The notes under the pieces: generated by a model
Database searches by the model: none
Told to the model about the DNA's origin: nothing
Seen by the model: only the letters and a program-made list of their open reading frames with translations
Origin: Anaerovirgula multivorans
GTDB taxonomy: Bacteria; Bacillota; Clostridia; Peptostreptococcales; Natronincolaceae
Assembly: GCF_900188145.1 (NCBI RefSeq)
Contig: NZ_FZOJ01000016.1
Span: 1 to 64,000, forward strand
Reading direction: 5' to 3'
Length of the DNA: 64,000 nucleotides
Part shown: one piece after another, positions 18,581-26,728 of the stretch
Layout of the letters: each line of letters begins with the position of its first letter
How positions within the stretch are numbered: the stretch's first letter is position 1
Made by a program: the position numbers and the translations under genes

Positions 18581-19456
18581 TTACTTCGCTATAGCTTCTG
18601 CTGGTTTTGTAGCAGATTTAAACATAGTAATAGATGTATAAGTTACAACTGCGATTACTAACCATCTAAGAATATCAAGTGGTAAGGATTTTACAATGTA
18701 AGCTGCAATAAATACTCCCACTAAACCAAAGATAGCAATGGCAAGTGAAGCTTTTCTGTTGTAGGATCCTTCTCTAACAAACTTCACTGAAGCAACAGGC
18801 ATTAAGAAGGCACAAGAACCCATCATAATTGGGAAAGCAACAGCGGGGCTCATTCCTAAAAAGTAAATCAACGCCATACACGGTGCATATAATCCGATAC
18901 CAAGTGTCATTAATGCTCCCAAGATGAAGTTACCACCGATAGCGATGATTAATTTCATTCCAGTTAAACCAATGGCATCTCCACCACCTGGCATCCATCC
19001 CATCATACCTGCAAGCATTAAGAAAGCTGTCACCAATAATGCAACTGCCATACCTAATTGAACTTTCTTTTCTGGTAGATTTGAAACAAATCCTGCTCCT
19101 AACCAAGCACCTAAAGTGGCTGCCGCTAACATACCAATTAATGTAACGGGTTCAACTGTGATAACTGTAATAAAAATAAATGCTTCCGCCACAACTGGAA
19201 TAGTACAAGATACATTTAGTGTTCCAGGTAACACTTTGTCTTGAATCTGTTTAAATCCTCTTAATAATGCGGTTGTAGGTGCAAAGCTTCCGATTCCTAA
19301 AGTATCGAAAAAGTTTGTTGCAAAACCAATTGCACTAGAAGTAACAAAATTTGTTTCGCTTTCCATATTAACTTGATTCTTGGATAAGTCCTTTGCAAAT
19401 TCAAAACCAAACCATGCTGTTAATAACCCTAAAATTCCTAAAACTCCTGTTATCAT
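18581..19456 (-). CDS. TSUP (TauE/SafE) family membrane permease
   Basis: A 291-residue polytopic protein with about eight hydrophobic spans. The N-terminal GVLGILGLLTAWFGFEFAKD and the internal repeat of glycine-rich helices fit the TauE/SafE anion exporter family, whose known members move sulfite, sulfoacetate and other organic or inorganic anions. It follows prdF on the same strand with a 166-bp gap holding a MITE-like repeat, and a terminator follows it. Whether it handles a product of proline reduction such as 5-aminovalerate is unproven. AAAGGAGG precedes the ATG. Confidence 0.8.
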   Translation of the reverse strand: MITGVLGILGLLTAWFGFEFAKDLSKNQVNMESETNFVTSSAIGFATNFFDTLGIGSFAPTTALLRGFKQIQDKVLPGTLNVSCTIPVVAEAFIFITVITVEPVTLIGMLAAATLGAWLGAGFVSNLPEKKVQLGMAVALLVTAFLMLAGMMGWMPGGGDAIGLTGMKLIIAIGGNFILGALMTLGIGLYAPCMALIYFLGMSPAVAFPIMMGSCAFLMPVASVKFVREGSYNRKASLAIAIFGLVGVFIAAYIVKSLPLDILRWLVIAVVTYTSITMFKSATKPAEAIAK

Positions 19457-19499
19457 TTTTTTTCCTCCTTTTATTTTTTTCTTTTGTCAGGCGATACTA

Positions 19500-19627
19500 T
19501 ATAGAGATACGCCTGTGAATTTTAATATGCTAAGGACTACATTTGCAGTCCTTAGCTACGACTTTTTGCCAAGGACGAAACGTAGGCCGTGTATATTAAA
19601 ATTCAGACATAGAGGCGTATATCTATA
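19500..19627. repeat. MITE-like repeat, divergent copy
   Basis: A 128-bp element with end repeats TATAGAGATACGCCT and AGGCGTATATCTATA and inner arms GAATTTTAATAT / ATATTAAAATTC. Its core (GGACTACATTTGCAGTCC ... ACGTAGGCCGTGTATAT) is homologous to the elements at 26542-26715 and 39620-39732. It contributes the stop codon of prdF. Confidence 0.75.
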
Positions 19628-20627
19628 AGCAGAAACCATATTTTAAAGGATCTTCTGGGTCAATTACAAAATGGTTGAATCCAGTAATGTATGCACTTCC
19701 AGTTATTTCCGGTATGATTGCGTCAAATTCTCCTACCTTTTCATGACCCAAAACTCTACCTTTAAACATAGTTCCTGTAATACTTTCATAAATAAAATCT
19801 TCGTCATCCTTTAGATGTCCTTTGGTATATAGCGTAGCTAATTTTGCACTTGTTCCGGTTCCACAAGGAGAACGATCCAATTGTCCCTGTCCAAAGATAA
19901 CAGCATTTTTATAATGAGCTTCTGGGTTGCTAGCTTCATCGAAGATTTCTACTAAGTCTACGCTGTTAATATATGGCTTTTCTGGATGTTGTACTTTTAC
20001 AGTATGATTTACAATATCTCTTATTTGTAGGCCTAGGTTGATTAATAAATCAGATTGAGCGGTTTCTACCTTTACACCTAATTGCTTTGCATCTATAATA
20101 GCAAAGAAGCTTCCTCCGAAGGCGATATCAAGCGTTGCTTTTCCTATATTAGGAATATCAATCACTACATCTTGCTTATATAGAAAGGATGGTACATTGG
20201 TAATAGATACTCCCTTTGCCTTACCATTTTCTACCTTAACTCTAGCTTTGATAATTCCTGCAGGAGCTTCCATGATAATATCAGTATAAGGTTCTGTAAC
20301 CTTTACCATCCCAGATTCCACCGCTACTGTGGCAGCCCCTATAGATCCGTGGCCGCACATATTTAGGTATCCACCGCCGTCCATAAAGATGATACCGAAA
20401 TCTGCCTCATCAATGGTGGAGTTAGTAATGATGGAACCAAACATATCATTGTGTCCTCTAGGTTCATGCATTAAAGAGGTTCTTACATAATCTAGGTTAT
20501 CCTCTAAATATTTCTTTTTGTCTGCCATTGTCTTACCAGGTATTCTTGGTACTCCCCCTACTACAATTCTTGTAGGCTCTCCCATTGTATGGGAATCAAT
20601 CGTGTGAATACTTCTAACAAATTTCAT
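19623..20627 (-). CDS. prdF: Proline racemase
   Basis: A 334-residue cofactor-independent racemase that converts L-proline to D-proline, the substrate of proline reductase. The two catalytic cysteines are visible: Cys91 in MCGHGSIGAAT and Cys255 in DRSPCGTGTSAK. Cys at both positions is the proline racemase pattern (hydroxyproline-epimerase-like dehydratases have Thr or Ser at one of them). Its ATG directly follows the prdE stop (TAAATG). The last codons and stop lie in the terminal repeat of a MITE-like element, so the C-terminus may have been altered by insertion, though the protein has normal length. Confidence 0.96.
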   Translation of the reverse strand: MKFVRSIHTIDSHTMGEPTRIVVGGVPRIPGKTMADKKKYLEDNLDYVRTSLMHEPRGHNDMFGSIITNSTIDEADFGIIFMDGGGYLNMCGHGSIGAATVAVESGMVKVTEPYTDIIMEAPAGIIKARVKVENGKAKGVSITNVPSFLYKQDVVIDIPNIGKATLDIAFGGSFFAIIDAKQLGVKVETAQSDLLINLGLQIRDIVNHTVKVQHPEKPYINSVDLVEIFDEASNPEAHYKNAVIFGQGQLDRSPCGTGTSAKLATLYTKGHLKDDEDFIYESITGTMFKGRVLGHEKVGEFDAIIPEITGSAYITGFNHFVIDPEDPLKYGFCL

Positions 20628-21095
20628 TTAATCTGCCTCCCTCATTTTGAGTTTTAAAAATGCCAATGCCTTCTTTGCGTCTAGATAATTAGGAGTGTTT
20701 TCTCCTACTACTTCTGTTTCAATGCCCGCTGGAGTTTTATTGAAATCTACAATTGTATCCATGTACTGATTTTTCACTACAAAGTTGGCTTGTGTTCCTA
20801 CAAAGCTCATTCCAACTACAGGGATACCTCTACTGCCTATCTCTTCAATTGTATTAGCATAATCAACATGACTGTTTCCCCAGCCATCGACTGATATAAT
20901 CGTACCATCTACCCTCATTGCTTCTAACCAGGTGGCAGTACGTTTCCCCACAAAGTCTTTTTCTTCATTGTGTTGGGGTGTTCCTACGATGATAATTCCT
21001 ACTAAATCAATATCATCATCATTAGCAACTACATTTAAGAGTGGATCTCTAAAATGATGTAATGTTGTTTCCTTCGTTGATGGTCCTATACCCAT
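20628..21095 (-). CDS. prdE: Proline reductase-associated protein PrdE
   Basis: A 155-residue protein that aligns with the C-terminal part of PrdA in this window: its MGIGPSTKETT corresponds to CIGPASKENS just after the PrdA cleavage cysteine, and RGIPVVGMSFVGTQANFVV corresponds to RGIPVVGMSFCAEQGALVV. It is therefore like a free-standing PrdA alpha-type chain, starting with Met instead of the cysteine that becomes the pyruvoyl group. Its exact role in the proline reductase system is not established. The start is 13 nt after the prdD stop, with GAAGGTGA ahead. Confidence 0.92.
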   Translation of the reverse strand: MGIGPSTKETTLHHFRDPLLNVVANDDDIDLVGIIIVGTPQHNEEKDFVGKRTATWLEAMRVDGTIISVDGWGNSHVDYANTIEEIGSRGIPVVGMSFVGTQANFVVKNQYMDTIVDFNKTPAGIETEVVGENTPNYLDAKKALAFLKLKMREAD

Positions 21096-21108
21096 TCAAT
21101 CACCTTCT

Positions 21109-21873
21109 TTAAGTCATTGCCCGAAGGGCCCCATCCCTATATTCATTAGGAGTCAATATGATTGGTACATTCCCTAAATCAATAATAGAACGTCCTCCAG
21201 TAAAGCCACTGGGCTCTAGGGGTAACATTTGATTATCATACATTGCCCCTTGACCAGCTACTTGTTTTATAATGGCTACTTTTTTCTTGTTTGGTCGGAT
21301 TTTATCATAAAACTCATGTTTTTCCGTAAAACTTCTGCCATCTGCTTTTTTAAGCTTGTCCCTAATTTCTTGAACAAATAAGTCACAGATCCTATGGGCT
21401 TCTATGATAGCTGCTCTATTGGTACCTTGACCTTCCTTAAGAGTAACGTTTACAGCTATGATATAATCTTCATCAGCTGGTGTTCCTGCTCTATTTAAGT
21501 AAAGCTGTTCCTTCAATATGCCTTCTGATGAACCGAACTCAGCGACTTGATTTCCTGCTTCGTCTATTCCTGTCAACATGATATAGACACCTGTTAAGGT
21601 ATGAGTGATTCCTTCCCCTAGTTTTCCTAATACCTTTGTAGATATAGGAATGATATCCATAATACTGTTTGTCCATCGGTTATGGTCGTTTGGAGGAATG
21701 ATTTCTACTTCTATTTTTTGTATCTGTTGGGATTTTGTTATTAATTTGTCAAATGATTGCATAGAAATTCGAAGTCTGTTATTTTCAATTGACACCTGAT
21801 CTACTAGCTCTACATCCTCTATATGATAGGTTTTAATAACAAGCCTTCTTAGTAGTTTTTCCTCTTTCTTCAC
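21109..21873 (-). CDS. prdD: Proline reductase-associated protein PrdD
   Basis: About 254 residues, homologous to residues of roughly 170-422 of PrdA (FGSSEGILKEQL, GQGAMYDNQMLPLEP, DLGNVPIILTPNEY). It ends at ALRAMT, exactly one residue before the position of the PrdA cleavage cysteine (ALTC). Together PrdD and PrdE thus look like a PrdA precursor split into two genes at the natural processing site. I prefer a GTG start at 21873 (AGGGTGG five bases ahead); a GTG at 21882 is in frame too. A 34-bp hairpin at 21899-21932 separates it from prdB. Confidence 0.92.
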   Translation of the reverse strand: MKKEEKLLRRLVIKTYHIEDVELVDQVSIENNRLRISMQSFDKLITKSQQIQKIEVEIIPPNDHNRWTNSIMDIIPISTKVLGKLGEGITHTLTGVYIMLTGIDEAGNQVAEFGSSEGILKEQLYLNRAGTPADEDYIIAVNVTLKEGQGTNRAAIIEAHRICDLFVQEIRDKLKKADGRSFTEKHEFYDKIRPNKKKVAIIKQVAGQGAMYDNQMLPLEPSGFTGGRSIIDLGNVPIILTPNEYRDGALRAMT

Positions 21874-21898
21874 TGTAACCACCCTTTATTTACATACC

Positions 21899-21932
21899 TA
21901 GCCCATCTTTCCCCTAATGGAAAGATAGGCTA
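21899..21932 (-). terminator. Intercistronic hairpin between prdB and prdD
   Basis: TAGCCTATCTTTCC and GGAAAGATGGGCTA pair over about 14 bases. No T-run follows, so a partial terminator or a 3-prime-end stabiliser that keeps prdB mRNA more abundant than prdDEF is more likely than full termination. Confidence 0.6.
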
Positions 21933-21945
21933 AGTTTTTTATGGT

Positions 21946-22674
21946 TTATACCTTAGCAACGTATTCATAAGGTAGTGGTACAATTTTTCCGGCACTAGGT
22001 ATTTCAACTAGTTGTTTTAATGTATCTACACAAATTGCTTTTTGCATTTCTGGATTGTTTGGTTCTCCAGCATTTGCACCCATTGGAACTAGTGGAGCAA
22101 CTGCTCTTGGTGTGCCATTTTGTCTAACTACTGGCGGTAAAGCTGCAATAATGATTGTAGGAATCCCCGATTCCTCTATCGCTCTCTGTACTAATACAGC
22201 AGAGCGGTGGCAGGTACCTCAGCCAGCGGTTAGAAGAACCGCATCTACTCCAGCTTCTTTTAATTGTCTAGCAATTTCTGGACCTGTTTCTTCTCTAAAT
22301 TTTGCTTGGTCTCCACCACCACCCATGAAACCGAAGTTTACAGGAGAGATCGCTTTGATAAAACCATCTTCTACCAATCCTCTTATCGGATCGATTGGAA
22401 ACATACAATTGATATCTTTATTAACATCTGCATTATCATATCCACCGTGTGATACCATCATTTCACTTACTGGAGCAGCTCCTGGAATTGCTCTAAAGGT
22501 GAAGTCTCCAGCTAAGTTGAATTTTTTATCGGATTTTAAATGTACTCCTGCTGCTGTAACCAGTGCTACTGTCATGTCCTTAAGCTCTTTTGTTACAGGC
22601 GCCCATACTGGGGGAGGAGTAATTGGTACAAATATTTCTGATTGTAGGCCTTTTACTACTGTTAAATTAGCCAT
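21946..22674 (-). CDS. prdB: D-proline reductase selenoprotein subunit PrdB (selenocysteine 152)
   Basis: A 242-residue selenoprotein subunit of D-proline reductase, which cleaves the ring of D-proline to 5-aminovalerate. The frame is interrupted by UGA at 22219-22221, in the context LLTAG-U-GTCHRSAVLVQ, the active-site motif of PrdB. Translation continues in frame for another 90 residues to TAA at 21946. A stem-loop directly follows the UGA (22180-22206), as bacterial SECIS elements do. Conventional callers would stop at 151 residues. The ATG overlaps the stop of the small gene upstream by one base, with AAGGAGG inside that gene. Confidence 0.95.
22180..22206 (-). promoter_or_regulatory. Candidate bacterial SECIS in prdB
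   Basis: On the minus strand CGCTCTGCTGT and ACAGAGAGCG pair around the loop ATTAGT, about 13 nt after the in-frame UGA at 22219-22221. Location fits recognition by SelB. Confidence 0.7.
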
Positions 22675-22931
22675 TATTCTACCTCCTTCTTGTCCCTATT
22701 CCTTTTTTCAATATTACTAATATATTTTTCATTTACTTCTTCGCTAATAATTTCTAAAAAACTCATTCTTAAGGCTACTTCTTGTCCTACCTTGATAGGA
22801 TTATCACTAATGATCATCCTCATAGGCACCTTTAGAAATCCTAATCTACCTTTAAGGTCAACAGATATGGAGCCATCGTGAACCTCTACTACGATACCTT
22901 CGATATATATGATTTTGTCTCCATATTTCAT
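22674..22931 (-). CDS. Small conserved-looking protein between prdA and prdB
   Basis: An 85-residue protein, MKYGDKIIYIEGIVVEVHDG at the start, predicted mostly beta-strand (alternating hydrophobic residues, GRLGFLKVPMRMII in the middle) with a charged helical tail ending in KKEVE. It may be the small protein annotated as CBO2463/CBO2479-type in proline reductase clusters of clostridia; I recall that association but cannot check it here. It lies 47 nt downstream of prdA and overlaps prdB by one base, so it is co-translated with the selenoprotein. No catalytic residues are evident; an assembly or small-barrel scaffold role is only a guess. Confidence 0.8.
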   Translation of the reverse strand: MKYGDKIIYIEGIVVEVHDGSISVDLKGRLGFLKVPMRMIISDNPIKVGQEVALRMSFLEIISEEVNEKYISNIEKRNRDKKEVE

Positions 22932-22978
22932 AGAATCACCTTTTCTATTTATTTCTTTATAATAGATTGTTTTAATAA

Positions 22979-24856
22979 TTATGCTTCGTAGATTTCCATT
23001 CTCTTCTTGCTCTTTGGTAAAGATTGCTCATTTGCTACTAATTCTACCTCTCTACCAGCTTGCTCTTTTATGATGTCAACGTTGTTTTCCTTTACATTGG
23101 CATTAAACTTTCTTTCAGCAGGCTTAACTTCTTCTCCAGCGATAGCTGCCTTCAGCATATTAACTGCTCTGATAGCATCTTCTTTACATAAGGTGTTGTT
23201 GGATAAAATCTCATTTTCTATACCTTGAGCTGATTTGTTTAGATCAACCATGTATTTCATGTATTTGTTTCCTACAACTAGTGCTCCCTGCTCAGCACAG
23301 AAGGACATACCTACTACTGGGATTCCCCTCATACCTACTTGCTCGTGGTGGCTAGCAAAGTCGATGTGGTTATTTCCAAAACCTTCCGTTGTGATGAAGG
23401 CACCATCTACGTCCATTGTTTCTACAATCATTCCTAATCTTTCAGAAACATAGAATTTCTCATTGTTTACCTGAGGAGAACCAACAAATACAACACCTGC
23501 TAAGTCTAGTTCTTCGTCATGCATTACTTCTGTTACTAGTGGCTCTCTCCAATAATGTCTTGAATTTTCTTTAGATGCTGGTCCGATACATGTTAATGCG
23601 TGGATACCACCATCAAGTACTTCTAGTGGAGAAAGAACAACTGGAACGTTTCCTAAGTCTACGTTTGGTTTACCACCAATAACCCCTACTGGCTCTACAG
23701 GAAGGATTAAGTTGTCATGCATTGCTCCTTGACCCATGATTTCTTTAATAATTACTACCTTCTTTTTACCAGGTCTTCTATATTGAACTAGCTCTTCTTC
23801 TTCAGCAACTAGAGTTTCTTCTGCCTTCTTTAAAGCATCTCTAATTTCTTGTGTGATATAATCTGTAGCCTTATGAGCCGCTAATGGTCCTGGTCTTTCC
23901 ATGTTAGTGTTTTCTTTGATCACGACTTCAGTCTTGATGAAGATTTCACCTTTATCAGGTGCTCCAGGTCTTCCCCACATAATGTTGGTTTCTAGAACCC
24001 CTTCTGATGAACCAAACTCACCAATTTGTACTCCCTTTTCATCCGTTCCTGTTACAACAACTACTACGCCATCCAGCACTCTAGTTACACCTTGTCCTAG
24101 TTTGCTTTCTCCTTCTTTTGTAGCAATTGGTTGAACGTCCATGATGGTTTCACTGTATTTGTTATAATCTTCAGGAGTGATGATTTCTACTTTTATTGAT
24201 GTAACAAGCTTGCTTACATTTACAGCATCATCACAAATGTTTTCTCTTATATATAAAGTAGTTCCTTCGATCTTTGTTTCTGATCCAAATACTACCTTTT
24301 CAATTTTGAAGTGCTTTTTTACAAGCTTTCTAAGTGCTTTTGCTTCTAAAGCCACTTCTTTTCCTGCTTTGTCTTCTGTCGCCACTACCTGCGGTGCACC
24401 AACTACTGCTGCTGCTTGTGGAGCTGCTCCCATTGCACCTGCTACTGATAATGGGATTTCAAGATTGATATCTTTTCCTTCACCAATGTGGATTTTTACT
24501 ACACCACCTGCGGCTTGTACTACTGAAGCTACTGGTACTGCTGGTGTTTCTACTGTAGCCTGAACTTCTTCCTGTGCTTCTACTTGCTTTTCTTCCTTCA
24601 TAGCCTGTACTCCCTCTAATACATCTGGTGTTAATGGTACTAATGAATCGATTGTTTTAGTAAGTTTTGCACCTAAAACCTCGCCTATTTTAAGACAGTT
24701 TTCAGGTATTTGCAATAATCCTGAATCTTCCAAATCTGGGAAAATCGCTGGATCTTCAAGATTGCTCGCTTCAATAATTGTTCCTGCTTCTGTTCTACAG
24801 CATACTACTGCTAAGTCATTTGCATGTTCTTTTGCAGTTTCTGGAGTTATTGCCAT
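22979..24856 (-). CDS. prdA: D-proline reductase proprotein PrdA (pyruvoyl precursor)
   Basis: A 625-residue precursor of D-proline reductase. It is cleaved at a cysteine that becomes the N-terminal pyruvoyl group binding D-proline; here that is Cys423 in HALTCIGPASKEN. Residues 1-90 form an N-terminal region rich in cysteine and acidic residues, an Ala/Val/Gln-rich linker spans about 90-165, and the catalytic region follows (FGSSEGVLETNI, GQGAMHDNLILPVEP). PrdB supplies the selenocysteine that attacks the C-alpha-N bond. AGGAGG precedes the ATG; the prdC stop is 49 nt upstream. Expression is from the sigma-54 promoter ahead of prdC, activated by PrdR. Confidence 0.96.
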   Translation of the reverse strand: MAITPETAKEHANDLAVVCCRTEAGTIIEASNLEDPAIFPDLEDSGLLQIPENCLKIGEVLGAKLTKTIDSLVPLTPDVLEGVQAMKEEKQVEAQEEVQATVETPAVPVASVVQAAGGVVKIHIGEGKDINLEIPLSVAGAMGAAPQAAAVVGAPQVVATEDKAGKEVALEAKALRKLVKKHFKIEKVVFGSETKIEGTTLYIRENICDDAVNVSKLVTSIKVEIITPEDYNKYSETIMDVQPIATKEGESKLGQGVTRVLDGVVVVVTGTDEKGVQIGEFGSSEGVLETNIMWGRPGAPDKGEIFIKTEVVIKENTNMERPGPLAAHKATDYITQEIRDALKKAEETLVAEEEELVQYRRPGKKKVVIIKEIMGQGAMHDNLILPVEPVGVIGGKPNVDLGNVPVVLSPLEVLDGGIHALTCIGPASKENSRHYWREPLVTEVMHDEELDLAGVVFVGSPQVNNEKFYVSERLGMIVETMDVDGAFITTEGFGNNHIDFASHHEQVGMRGIPVVGMSFCAEQGALVVGNKYMKYMVDLNKSAQGIENEILSNNTLCKEDAIRAVNMLKAAIAGEEVKPAERKFNANVKENNVDIIKEQAGREVELVANEQSLPKSKKRMEIYEA

Positions 24857-24905
24857 TTAATTCGCCTCCTATCTAGATTCTTTCATTTAGTTATTTTGTA
24901 TTTTA

Positions 24906-26192
24906 TTAATCTTCACTTCTTCTAACAAGCCTTGATCCTACTGCCCTAAGCACATGATCTGTACTGTGATAAGTTGGAACTCCTAACCTAGGAGCTACGT
25001 TCATGACGGTATTCGTTCAGTCTCCGCAGGTGCCTGTTAAAAGAACTTGTATCCCTTTTTTCTTCATCTTTAAAACCTTTTCAGCTTGTCCAGGACATAC
25101 CCCTGGTTTATCACAACGGTACCTGCCATTCACCTCTACCATTCTCTTGCATTTTTCCTCTGCTACCACTTCTGCTCCCATGGCTTTAGCAATGACTCTT
25201 AATCTTTCCTCTTGAGCACCACATTCACAGGCTAGAATTCCTATTTTTCTTGTTTCTTGTGGGAATGGCATAGCCACTAGAATTCCACCTAGGGTCTTGG
25301 TAACAGGAGAATCTTCTCTTCCAGGTCCTCCAGTAAAGGGTCCCCCTAATGTGATATCACCGTAGGGCTTTACATATCCCCCACATAGATCAATATACTT
25401 TCCTACTGGTTCTCCCAGTGGTACATCCAAAAACACTCTTCCTTTTTTAGCATCCTTTACACGGCCAGCTACTGTTAGGTCTTTTGTAATATAAGGTTTT
25501 CTCAACTCTATTGCATTGACAATATGCTTCAGGGTTTCGACATTTTGGATAACCGCTTTAGCTTCCATCGGAAGCTTCCCTGGCTCCAATTCAACGCCTA
25601 ATATTTCCCTAACAATTACCCTTTCATCTCCTGAAGGATACATATCTGGTAAGAACTTTACTTCAATGTCCTTCTCTATGGAGCAAGCTCTCTTAAGAGC
25701 TGCTACTGCTTTTTTATGTTTTTCTTTTATTGCGATGTAACCCTTTGAAGCATTGGTAATTTCTTTTATATACTTAAGCCCTCTAACGATAACTTCAGGT
25801 TGTTCCTCCATTAACTTTAGGTTGTGGGCCAATACTGGCTCGCATTCTGCCCCATTGGCAATGACATAGCCTCCCTGTAAGTCTACCTTTAACTTTACAT
25901 GAGTGGGAAAGCCTGCTCCTCCTGCTCCTACAATCCCTGCTTCTCTGATTGCTTCCAGCTTATTATCTGTTTCATTTATTTGTATATATTCATGGGGTTG
26001 TTCATCATGAGGTAGGATGATGATTGCTTCTTCAGTGATTTCCTCTACAACACCATGCATACTGGCATGTAGATTTGCACCTAATCCTTGAGGGATAGCA
26101 ATCAGCTGTCCTTTTTTTACTTCTTCTCCTGCTTTGACAATCGCCTCACAAGGAGCACCCACATGCTGTTTCAACGATATGACAATTTTCAA
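24906..26192 (-). CDS. prdC: Electron-transfer selenoprotein PrdC, RnfC-like (selenocysteine 392)
   Basis: A 428-residue RnfC-like protein that passes electrons, probably from NADH, to proline reductase. GIVGAGGAGFPTHVKLK near residue 85 is the nucleotide/FMN-binding loop shared with RnfC and Nqo1. A UGA at 25017-25019 lies in TGTCGD-U-TNTVMN; reading it as selenocysteine extends the protein 36 residues to TAA at 24906, and a hairpin with a GGU loop lies 22 nt after it. In characterised clusters PrdC is a selenoprotein. Several further cysteines (CECGAQ, CDKPGVCPG) precede the Sec. Start is TTG after GGAGGTG. First gene of the prd operon. Confidence 0.93.
24980..24994 (-). promoter_or_regulatory. 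Candidate bacterial SECIS in prdC
   Basis: CTCCTA, loop GGT, TAGGAG on the minus strand, 22 nt after the UGA at 25017-25019. A G in the small apical loop is typical for SelB recognition. Confidence 0.7.
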
Positions 26193-26227
26193 CTTATTTC
26201 ACCTCCTTGAATCTGACAATATATATG

Positions 26228-26243
26228 AGCAAGTAGCGTGCCA
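26228..26243 (-). promoter_or_regulatory. Near-perfect sigma-54 promoter of the prd operon
   Basis: The minus strand reads TGGCAC, GCTAC, TTGCT: every conserved position of the -24/-12 consensus is present. It lies 36 bp upstream of the prdC start and 490 bp downstream of the activator gene prdR. Confidence 0.95.
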
Positions 26244-26496
26244 ATTTCTATTAATTATTATTTTTATATAGAATTTTTCTATAGCAAAAAGCTAGAACCA
26301 CTGATTTACCTATTGTTTGTTATTTATTTAACTTTGAATTCTTTTGTCTAAACTTTCTTTTCTAATATCTGTTCTTTTCTAATAATGTCAATACACCGAC
26401 ACCATTTCTTCTGTTTCGACATATTAATCAACATTATTCCCAAAGAATAACGTTGATATTTATAGCTTTTATTCTCTAATATCACAAAAAAAATCG

Positions 26497-26536
26497 AACC
26501 GTCAGCAGACTGACACATGTCAACCCACTGACGGTT
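26497..26536. promoter_or_regulatory. Candidate PrdR binding site: nested inverted repeats
   Basis: AACCGTCAG and CTGACGGTT are exact 9-bp arms separated by 22 bases; inside them TGACA-CA-TGTCA forms a second inverted repeat (26511-26522). The site is about 255 bp upstream of the sigma-54 promoter, a normal enhancer distance, and is immediately next to a MITE-like repeat. The rest of 26244-26496 holds nothing I can name. Confidence 0.65.
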
Positions 26537-26541
26537 GTTTG

Positions 26542-26715
26542 TATAGATAACCAACTACAGAACTTAAGCAGATGACTGAAATCTATGATTTCATGTCAGT
26601 CGCTTATACAAGGTGAAATTTTGATATACTAAGGGCTACATTTGCAGCCCATGGTTTTGGGCGAAACCGTAGACCGTGTATATCAAAATTTAAGGTTTAA
26701 AATTGGTTATCTATA
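26542..26715. repeat. MITE-like repeat with perfect 13-bp terminal inverted repeats
   Basis: 174 bp bounded by TATAGATAACCAA and TTGGTTATCTATA. Inner arms TTTTGATATAC / GTATATCAAAA enclose the core GGGCTACATTTGCAGCCC...GGGCGAAACCGTAGACC. A second repeat unit is nested in it at 26565-26611. It lies between prdR and its presumed binding site. Confidence 0.85.
26565..26611. repeat. Nested hairpin unit inside the MITE
   Basis: AAGCAGATGACTGAAAT ... ATTTCATGTCAGTCGCTT. This unit is missing from the otherwise homologous element at 39620-39732, and related units occur at 46835-46952 and 60070-60172. Confidence 0.6.
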
Positions 26716-26728
26716 ATAATAAATTTAT

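Noticed and set aside
22055..22720. Long plus-strand open frame of 221 codons
   Set aside because: Antisense to prdB and the small gene upstream, both firmly identified on the minus strand; no ribosome site.
25017..25019. Treating the UGA in prdC as a true stop or sequencing error
   Set aside because: The coding frame, conserved cysteine context, downstream hairpin and known selenoprotein status of PrdC all favour recoding.
26348..26554. Minus-strand open frame of 68 codons between prdC and prdR
   Set aside because: It runs from inside a MITE terminal repeat across the nested palindromes proposed as a regulator site. It has no convincing ribosome site, and I do not recognise the product.
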